A stretch of 64,000 nt of DNA from Niastella sp. (GTDB lineage Bacteria > Bacteroidota > Bacteroidia > Chitinophagales > Chitinophagaceae), in contig JADJVM010000008.1 in NCBI GenBank assembly GCA_016710595.1, positions 992,001 to 1,056,000 on the forward strand. The letters run 5' to 3'. Below are positions 16,163 through 23,203 of this stretch, piece by piece (within the stretch, counting starts at the first letter, position 1; every line of letters begins with the position of its first letter). The position numbers and the translations under genes are program-made. The notes below the pieces were generated by a model, which saw nothing but the letters and a program-made list of their open reading frames with translations, was not told the DNA's origin and searched no databases.

Positions 16163-19100
16163 ATGAACATTACTCAAATATCCATAAAGCGCCCCTCACT
16201 AATTATCGTATTATTCGGGCTATTTACTTTACTCGGCATTATCGGGTTTAAGAATCTGAGCTATGAATTAATGCCGGATTTTAATCAGCCGGTGGTAGTA
16301 ATAAAAACAATGTATCCCGGTGCTGAACCGGAAGAAGTGGAAAGCTCGGTTTCCAAAAAAATTGAGGATGCACTTTCAAACCTGGAAGGGGTGGATTATA
16401 TGGTCACCAAATCATTACCCAATGCTTCCGTGATCATTGCTAATATGAAATACGGTACTGACCTGGATAAGACCATGCAGGATGCACAACGATACATTGA
16501 TAATATACGCAAGGATTTGCCGGCGGATGTTAAGAATCCTGAGATGAGTAAAGTGTCGCCAAATGATTTACCGATCATGCAGATAAGCGCTACCAGTAAT
16601 CTACCTGCACCAGAATTTTATCAAAAGATGAAAGATGATTATTTGCCTCAATTGCAACAAATAAAAGGAGTGGCAGAAATTACACTTTTGGGAGGAGAAG
16701 AAAGAGAAATTCAGGTAAAGGTGGACCAGGAAAAACTAAAGTTGTATGGCATTTCATTAACGCAGGTTTCCGAAGCCATCAACCGCAGCGGTATTGATAT
16801 ACCGGCAGGAAAAGTACAAACAGATGATGTAAGTAATTCAGTTAGGCTTACCGGAAAATTTTCAGATGTTGAAGGGATTAAAAATGTACAGGTAGCCATG
16901 CCTATACCGGGAAGTCCTGTGTATGTGAAGGATGTAGCTACTGTAACAGATGGCATCAAAGAGATTACTTCTGTAAACAGGTACAACGGTAAAAATGGAA
17001 TTGGTATGCTCCTGAAAAAGCAGGGTGACGCCAATGCGGTGGATGTATCCAAAGCGGTACATGCAAAATTACAATCCATAGAAAACCAAAATGAATCTGA
17101 AAATGTGCAGTTTGCTATCGCCGACGATAGTACCCAAAATACTATTGCTGCGGTAAATTCTGTAGTGGAGGATTTGGGGATGGCGGTGATTCTGGTCTCG
17201 CTGGTTATGCTCTTGTTTTTGCGTAGCGTTAGAAACTCTCTAATCGTTCTAATTGCTATTCCTACTTCCCTGATAACGGCATTTGCTGTTATGTGGATGC
17301 TAAATTACACACTCAACCTGATGACGCTTCTTGCCATGTCGTTGATCATCGGCATCCTGGTGGATGATGCGACGGTGGTGTTGGAAAATATTCAACGGCA
17401 TTTAGATATGAAAAAAGATAAACGCACCGCCGCTTTAGATGGCCGTATGGAAATAGGATTCGCTGCGGTATCTATTACGCTGGTGGATGTAGTGGTTTTC
17501 TTACCGATTCTTTTTTTACAGGTTTTTGTTGCCGATATGCTCAAGCAATTTTCTGTAGTAGTGATCACTTCTACCTTAACCAGTTTGCTGGTAGGATTTA
17601 CATTGACGCCCTGGCTTGCTTCCCGTATTGGTAAAGCCGAAGACATGAAACCAACCAATATTTTCAATCGCTTTTTACTTTGGTTTGAAGAACAGTTGAC
17701 TCGCTTTATTAATTGGTATGGCAGGCAATTGTCCTGGGTATTAAATCATAAATTAATTTCCGTAGGAGCCATTGTATTATTATTCGTGCTCACTGGTGTG
17801 ATGATGAAAGCAGGTATCATCGGGAAAGAATTAATTGCAACAGGCGACCAGGGGAAATTCAGCATGTACATGGAATATGATAAGACCACGGCGTTGCAAC
17901 AGAACAACATCACCTCGCACAAAATAGAAAACTTTATTTCTGCGCAGCCGGAAGTAGCTACGTTGTTCAGTAATGTCGGCGGACCAAGTACAGGTATTGG
18001 CAGCCTGGGTGTGGGAGCAGTTAATAAAACAGAATTTACAATCCAATTAAAAGATACAAAAGAAAGGCCTAAAGAATCTACTGAAGAATACATGATCAAA
18101 TTGCGGAGTGCTTTGCAAAATAAATATCCGGGAATACAATTTTCCATGGCAGCGATCGGGTTAATCCCCCGCTCTGCTCCAATTGAAATCACCTTGAGTG
18201 GAAATAATCAGAAGACCGTCATGCAATCCGCTGATAGTTTGAAAGATGCGTTGGAAAATATACCGGGAGCAGATAATGTGCAATTGTCTGTACAAGAAGG
18301 CAGTCCTGAGTTCCAGGTAATTCCTGATAAAGATAAAATGCAGCGATTCGGACTTTCAACAGGCTATGTAGGAATGAATTTAAGAACCGCATTTTCCGGT
18401 AACAATGATGCTACGCTGACAAGAAATGGAACAGAATACCCGGTGCGCATTTGGTTGGATAACCTGGATAGGAAAAACCGGGGAAACATCGAAGCAATGA
18501 ACATCATCAATCCAAAAGGAATACCTGTCCAGGTGTCTCAATTTGCTGATGTGGTTCAAAGTAATTCCCCTTCTTTATTGGAAAGACAAGACCGGCAACC
18601 AGCAGTTACCATTACTGCAAACGCTTTGGGAAGGCCTTCGGGAACAGTCGCGGATGATGTATTAAGTTATTTGAAAAAGTATCCACTTCCTGCCGGTATT
18701 GATATGGCGTGGGGCGGAGATATAAAAAGACAGAATGAAAGCTTTGGTGCTCTGGCTTCTGTTTTACTGATCTCTTTTATTTTGATTTACCTGATTATGG
18801 TGGCACTATATGATAATTTCGTATATCCGTTTGTGGTATTGTTCTCTATTCCGGTCGCTGTTATCGGTGCATTTTTAGCGCTGAACTTATCCATGAATCA
18901 ATTAAGTTTATTTTCTTTATTAGGCCTAATCATGTTGATGGGATTAGTAACGAAAAATGCCATTCTTATTGTGGACTATACCAACCAGTTAAAAGAAAGA
19001 GGGATGCATTTTAAAGAAGCACTGGTAGAAGCAGGGAAGACAAGAATGCGCCCGATACTGATGACGACTATGGCCATGGTTTTTGGCATGTTGCCGATTG

Positions 19101-19282
19101 CTTTGGCAAAAGGAAGTGCCAGTGAATGGAAGAATGGATTGGCATGGGTGATTATTGGCGGACTTTTATCTTCATTGATACTTACGGTGTATTTAGTGCC
19201 GGTGGTGTATTATGTGGTGGACTCGATTAAAATACGAATTAAAAATTACGAATTACGAAGAGGAGAACAATTAAAAAGTTAA
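16163..19282 (+). CDS. RND-family efflux permease (HAE1-like)
   Basis: 1039 residues from the ATG; a TTG three codons upstream lies in the repeat. The RND layout is complete: first helix at 10-30, large periplasmic loop, helices 2-6 around 330-490 with the proton-relay LVDDATVVLENI near 402, second periplasmic domain, and helices 8-12 after 855. It exports hydrophobic compounds, with the adaptor and TolC encoded upstream. The last dozen or so residues (KIRIKNYELRRGE) are encoded by a copy of the operon's AT-rich repeat and probably extend the ancestral C-terminus. Confidence 0.92.
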   Translation: MNITQISIKRPSLIIVLFGLFTLLGIIGFKNLSYELMPDFNQPVVVIKTMYPGAEPEEVESSVSKKIEDALSNLEGVDYMVTKSLPNASVIIANMKYGTDLDKTMQDAQRYIDNIRKDLPADVKNPEMSKVSPNDLPIMQISATSNLPAPEFYQKMKDDYLPQLQQIKGVAEITLLGGEEREIQVKVDQEKLKLYGISLTQVSEAINRSGIDIPAGKVQTDDVSNSVRLTGKFSDVEGIKNVQVAMPIPGSPVYVKDVATVTDGIKEITSVNRYNGKNGIGMLLKKQGDANAVDVSKAVHAKLQSIENQNESENVQFAIADDSTQNTIAAVNSVVEDLGMAVILVSLVMLLFLRSVRNSLIVLIAIPTSLITAFAVMWMLNYTLNLMTLLAMSLIIGILVDDATVVLENIQRHLDMKKDKRTAALDGRMEIGFAAVSITLVDVVVFLPILFLQVFVADMLKQFSVVVITSTLTSLLVGFTLTPWLASRIGKAEDMKPTNIFNRFLLWFEEQLTRFINWYGRQLSWVLNHKLISVGAIVLLFVLTGVMMKAGIIGKELIATGDQGKFSMYMEYDKTTALQQNNITSHKIENFISAQPEVATLFSNVGGPSTGIGSLGVGAVNKTEFTIQLKDTKERPKESTEEYMIKLRSALQNKYPGIQFSMAAIGLIPRSAPIEITLSGNNQKTVMQSADSLKDALENIPGADNVQLSVQEGSPEFQVIPDKDKMQRFGLSTGYVGMNLRTAFSGNNDATLTRNGTEYPVRIWLDNLDRKNRGNIEAMNIINPKGIPVQVSQFADVVQSNSPSLLERQDRQPAVTITANALGRPSGTVADDVLSYLKKYPLPAGIDMAWGGDIKRQNESFGALASVLLISFILIYLIMVALYDNFVYPFVVLFSIPVAVIGAFLALNLSMNQLSLFSLLGLIMLMGLVTKNAILIVDYTNQLKERGMHFKEALVEAGKTRMRPILMTTMAMVFGMLPIALAKGSASEWKNGLAWVIIGGLLSSLILTVYLVPVVYYVVDSIKIRIKNYELRRGEQLKS

Positions 19283-19298
19283 GAATTAAAAATTAAAA
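19227..19298 (+). repeat. AT-rich gene-end repeat, copy 5
   Basis: AATACGAATTAAAAATTACG units inside the 3' end of the RND gene and TTAAGAATTAAAAATTAAAA beyond its stop. It also abuts the 3' end of a broken minus-strand gene. Confidence 0.75.
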
Positions 19299-19307
19299 GA
19301 TGAAGAT

Positions 19308-19604
19308 TTATATTTTGGCTTTAATAGGATCGCTATTTGTCTTGGGTTCCAACCATTTTGGAAGCGTTTCCCATTCACTGTTAAAATCGCTTTCAATATT
19401 ACCTTTGCTGATAGTGCTTTTAAAATGTCAAATCTGGCTCCTGCTTTTATTTTTTTATTGATGAAGCTGTAACATATTACCGCTTCTTTCACCTCATTTG
19501 TATAACCTTTTAGTGGCGAGTAAGAGAGTAAATCAAATGTTTCTTTTTAAGCAAAATATTACTGCTGAAAATAGTAAAAACAAGAAAGGCAACTTTTTTT
19601 TCAT
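19308..19604 (-). pseudogene. Frameshifted exported protein gene (remnant)
   Basis: A signal peptide (MKKKLPFLFLLFSAVIFC) opens the minus-strand frame at 19604. After one shift the sequence continues as KETFDLLSYSPLKGYTNEVKEAV, and after a second shift as FKSTISKGNIESDFNSEW. Joined, these form a coherent small secreted protein similar in style to Bacteroidota proteins of unknown function with a PxGW or PKGY...SDF..EW pattern. The frame ends near the efflux-operon repeat, so the 3' part may have been lost. Both shifts fall in or next to A/T runs. Confidence 0.55.
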
Positions 19605-19633
19605 TGATGTTTTTTTTATAAACATTGATTTCA

Positions 19634-21499
19634 TCAATAAACCGGCACATTACTAAAAGTGCATTTCATTTCACCGGCAAAACCATCTGTAAAGGTTTGC
19701 TCCATGGCATCGCCTTTTGTTATCGGTTTTAATCCTTCTATCATTATACCAAAAGTGAAATACCCACTTGCTTTTCCATTCTCCACTTTTTCAATTACGA
19801 ATTTGCAATTGGGTGATGAGGCAGGTAAATGTCTTGCCAACGTATTATCTACATAAGAGGCCATGGTGCCATTTGCGATGATTGGTGAAAATTTATAGAT
19901 AAAAGGTTTTTGGCCAGCACCATAATATAGTATCGCTTCGTTATTACTTATCTCGGCATACTTCTTTGTACCATAGAGCGGTTGTTTTTCATTGATTTCT
20001 TTAAAATTAAAAATTTCAGATTTCAATGCAGTGTTTACCGATACCAGCATTATTTTTAAATAATTTTCTTTACCATTTCCTTCTTCTTTGCTGGCCGTAA
20101 AAGTGTAGCGGTTATCAGCGGTTTTCATAATCTGGGCAAAAGGAAGATTGATGTTTAATAATTTGCTTTGCAGTTTTACCACCGAAGCACCCGATACAGC
20201 AGATACATCTGTATTTATTGCAGTAGTTGATTTTGCAGTGCTGGCAGGTTTTGAATCTGAGGTAGCGGCAACACCTGCCGGACGTACATATTTATCGGCC
20301 TCCGCTTTAAAAATAAATTCTACCCGGCGGTTTTGTGCTTTGCCTTCTGCACTTTTATTATCTGCTATAGGTTGCGTTTCGCCACGGCCTTCTGTGGTGA
20401 GTTTGCTTTCATCAATATTATACTGGCTTACTAAAATATCTTTTACGGCATTCGCTCTTTGCTGTGATAATTTTAAATTAGCAGCGTCATCTCCATCGCT
20501 GTCTGTATGCCCGATAATTTTTACGGGTGCCGTTGCATCTTTTAATATTTTACTTACATCCAACAAGGCTCCCATGCTTTCCGGTTTCAGTTTTGCAGTG
20601 CCAGTAAAGAATAATAAGTTGCTTATTAATTTCCCTTCTTCTAATTTGGCACGGGTATCAGGCACATCTTTAGCAATGCGAATATTATTTACATAAAAAT
20701 CTGAACCACCTACACTGCCGAATGAAAACGCTAATTGATTGGGTAGATATTCTTCACTTACGGCTGCCAGGTCATACAATTTTCTATCGTTCCACCACAT
20801 TCTGAAACGCTTTCCCTGAACACACATACTAATATGTACTGGGGTGGTATTATTGTAGGGCAAGTTTTCTGTCATCACATCAGACAGCTTCCTGTCCATG
20901 GCATATAGACTGGACCGGCTCCTATTATCGGAAACAATTATAGCAGAAAAATTGATAGCAGGTTTCTTATTGCTTCGTAAAATATTTTCATCTGTTACCA
21001 GGTCGCCACCTGTATTTATAAGATTAATATCAATACGGGGGTCGTACGTATTTTTAACAATCAATAAATCAAATTCAACAGTAAAATTATTTCCCCAGCT
21101 TTGCTTTTTACTGCGGGTAATATGATTTGAACTGGAAGAAGCTAATTTTAGCCAATTACCTTCCAGTCCATCAATCGTAACGACTTCTGCAGATGTAGAA
21201 GTGATCCATCCGAGTGGTGCTTCGCCAATATTGTCCTTTTCAAAATTGTCGTAATACAAAATAGTCGTTCCTGGTACAAAATCAAATTTGCTATAAACTT
21301 TTAAATTATATTGGGCACCGGCAGTTGTTTTTTTGTCTGTGTCGTTGTCTGTAGTAGAACTGCCATCTTCTTTTTTTTCCTGTTTATCTACTACCTTATT
21401 TGCTGCTACTTCTGCTTTTTGTTTAAGCTTTTTTAAAAGTTGCGCCTGTGAATTGGAAGTTGATAAGGCGATGGCTAAGATGGTTAAAATGATTTTCAT
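19634..21499 (-). CDS. OmpA-family protein with a central peptidoglycan-binding domain
   Basis: 621 residues with signal peptide to SQAQ. A Lys/Glu/Asp-rich low-complexity stretch follows, then a lectin/LamG-like domain (about 80-275, with DNFEKDNIGEAPLGW and FTVEFDLLI). The OmpA domain (about 290-400) has the peptidoglycan contact motif IIGHTDSDGDDAANLKLSQQRA and GRGETQPIADN. The remaining 200 residues form an uncharacterised C-terminal domain, an unusual position because OmpA domains are normally last. Probably anchors the outer membrane to peptidoglycan. Confidence 0.82.
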   Translation of the reverse strand: MKIILTILAIALSTSNSQAQLLKKLKQKAEVAANKVVDKQEKKEDGSSTTDNDTDKKTTAGAQYNLKVYSKFDFVPGTTILYYDNFEKDNIGEAPLGWITSTSAEVVTIDGLEGNWLKLASSSSNHITRSKKQSWGNNFTVEFDLLIVKNTYDPRIDINLINTGGDLVTDENILRSNKKPAINFSAIIVSDNRSRSSLYAMDRKLSDVMTENLPYNNTTPVHISMCVQGKRFRMWWNDRKLYDLAAVSEEYLPNQLAFSFGSVGGSDFYVNNIRIAKDVPDTRAKLEEGKLISNLLFFTGTAKLKPESMGALLDVSKILKDATAPVKIIGHTDSDGDDAANLKLSQQRANAVKDILVSQYNIDESKLTTEGRGETQPIADNKSAEGKAQNRRVEFIFKAEADKYVRPAGVAATSDSKPASTAKSTTAINTDVSAVSGASVVKLQSKLLNINLPFAQIMKTADNRYTFTASKEEGNGKENYLKIMLVSVNTALKSEIFNFKEINEKQPLYGTKKYAEISNNEAILYYGAGQKPFIYKFSPIIANGTMASYVDNTLARHLPASSPNCKFVIEKVENGKASGYFTFGIMIEGLKPITKGDAMEQTFTDGFAGEMKCTFSNVPVY

Positions 21500-21740
21500 G
21501 TTAATAATTTTTATACCATAAAAGTATATTGATATGATGCAGTTGCTAATCCTGTAAAAAGGGGATTTTTTGAATATTTTTGAAAGTATTAATGATGTAA
21601 AAATGGCTATGAAAAATTGATATGCCCATCCCCTAAAAACAGAATTTTTTTAAAAGAGAAAAAATCATGGAAAAGGAGGAGTGACAACAGTTTGCATTGC
21701 CGTTTATTTGTATAATGAGTGTAATAATTTAATTTACAAT

Positions 21741-22311
21741 ATGGAGAAAATATTAGCTGCATATATATTCTTCTTTTTTGTGCTCAATGCTGCCAAAGCA
21801 CAGCAGCATCTTGTTGATAGTATATCGAACGAATTGCAACAGCCCATGGCTGATACAAACAGGGTTGTAAGTACGATGCGTCTCGCTATAGATTATGAAC
21901 TCGTAGATACTTCCAGGGATACCAGGCATACAGGGAGGCAATAAAATTCGGGAGGAAAAAAAATCTATATTATTATTTGGGACGTATTTATCAAAACCAA
22001 TCATTTTTATATAATACTTCCAGGAATGATACACGGGCAAAAGCAAGCCTGGATTCCGCTATTCTTTTTACCAAAAATCAGGCAATCCAAAAGCAAGAAA
22101 ATCTGAAGCAACTGCCTATAGCGACTTAGCAAACCGATTAAAAATCAGAATGAGTTTCAACCAGCTATAAAATATTATTTAAAAGTATTGCCATTCTTGA
22201 AGGCTTGGGGCTGCATGCTGAATTAGTTAAAGTGTATTGTAATGTTTCAACACTTTTTGGAGATATCAAAGAATTTACAAGGCAAAATGAATATGCACAT
22301 AAAGCCATTGT
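21741..22311 (+). pseudogene. Broken TPR-type signalling protein, N-terminal part
   Basis: The intact start codes for a signal peptide (MEKILAAYIFFFFVLNAAKAQ) and about 45 residues. Coherent TPR sequence then continues across at least three more frames: YQAYREAIKFGRKKNLYYYLGR, SGNPKARKSEATAYSDLANRLK, QNEFQPAIKYYLK, and LGLHAELVKVYCNVSTLFGDIKEF. This looks like the sensor half of a Bacteroidota TPR histidine kinase or regulator. The kinase or output domain is missing; the sequence breaks near 22311 into a hemolysin III fragment. Confidence 0.65.
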
Positions 22312-22604
22312 GGTGCCTCACGGCATTGGGAATTGTGTTTAAAATATTTTTTACCGGAAAATGGAATATAATTTCTACGATCGTGTATGTAGCTATGGGA
22401 GGTATCCTGGTTGTAGGCGGAAGTACTTTCTTTACTCATATTCCCAGTCTTGTAATGACGATGATTCTTATCGGTGGCGGTCTCTATCTTTTAAGCGTCA
22501 TTTTCTATCTCTGGGAAAAATATCCTTATAATCATGCGGTCTGGCATTTCTTTGTGCTGGCTGCTGCTGTTTGTCATTATGTAGCAATTTTACTTGCAGT
22601 GTAA
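22306..22604 (+). pseudogene. Hemolysin III (HlyIII/YqfA) family, C-terminal fragment
   Basis: The last 100 residues are the C-terminal half of a PAQR/HlyIII membrane protein: LGIVFKIFFTGKWNIIST, four hydrophobic helices, and the conserved HAVWHFFVLAAAVCHY segment that carries metal-ligand histidines. The N-terminal helices are absent. An open frame from 22242 reads through from TPR remnant sequence, so the apparent start at 22242 is not genuine. Best seen as a 5'-truncated gene joined to the TPR remnant. Confidence 0.7.
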
Positions 22605-22606
22605 AA

Positions 22607-22746
22607 AAGAAAGATTTCATAAACGACGAGAGATTTTCACTCTGTTTATGGTTAAAATTCATTTACCCGGATAATTTTTACCGGGCAAGCATGTGCCACT
22701 CTTTTTGCTTCTGCTATCATTGAATGAACAATTGGCAAAACAAAAA
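22607..22746 (+). repeat. 140-bp perfect direct repeat, left copy
   Basis: Identical over 140 bases to 26110-26249. The right copy is the 3' end of the ferredoxin gene plus its downstream spacer. The left copy starts three bases after the HlyIII stop and so duplicates a piece of coding sequence out of context. Confidence 0.9.
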
Positions 22747-22802
22747 TAGAAAAAAATGTATCGGCTGTAATATCTGCTATGAAATGATGCCTTAAATTTG
22801 CT
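22747..22802 (+). pseudogene. Divergent ferredoxin 5' fragment in inverted orientation
   Basis: Plus-strand translation gives RKKCIGCNICYEMMP and then a stop, about 80-85% identical in DNA to the start of the ferredoxin gene at 26382 (which reads NKCIGCGICYEMMPEIW on the minus strand). It is directly joined to the duplicated 140-bp ferredoxin 3' end, which points the other way. Confidence 0.6.
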
Positions 22803-23203
22803 GTACCTCGTATCCTCTCTGAGGATTGTAATTCTAATTTTTGGCCTTTTCATCCTTTTCTTGTTTAAATACCTGCCTCTTTTAATATTACATTTAGCAG
22901 TTCTTTTTTAAACTATTTAGCAGCGTGAAACGGCACAAGTACTTTATTTTTTTTGTAATATATGCTATAGTAGATATTTACTTCATTAAGGGTACCTGTT
23001 AAAATTTTTTAAAATAAAGGATAATAATGTCTTTTATTATTCGTTTTGCATAAAAATAAATTTTACTGAAATAATAAGATTTCCTGTTTCATGTATTTAT
23101 CTCCTTTAGTTGAGATTTTAATTCTAAAGATTTAAATAGTCAATGGTGGACGGCCGGTGACAATTTCAGATGTTTAATTCCTTATTACTTAAATTCAAAA
23201 ACT
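22803..23203. other. Leader region of the BspA-like gene
   Basis: About 400 AT-rich bases between the ferredoxin fragments and the surface-protein gene. No convincing promoter box, RNA or intact frame was found. The long untranslated leader may hold the promoter of the surface protein. Confidence 0.3.

Noticed and set aside
17746..18192. 148-residue minus-strand frame
   Set aside because: Antisense to the periplasmic loop of the RND pump, no coding features.
20148..20696. 182-residue plus-strand frame
   Set aside because: Antisense to the OmpA-family gene, whose motifs are unambiguous; low-complexity composition.
22242..22305. Start codon at 22242 for an intact 120-residue membrane protein
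   Set aside because: The first 20 residues are shifted TPR-remnant sequence; only the part after about 22306 is HlyIII.
22659..22853. 64-residue minus-strand frame
   Set aside because: It runs through the duplicated ferredoxin 3' end out of frame and the inverted fragment; a chance frame.
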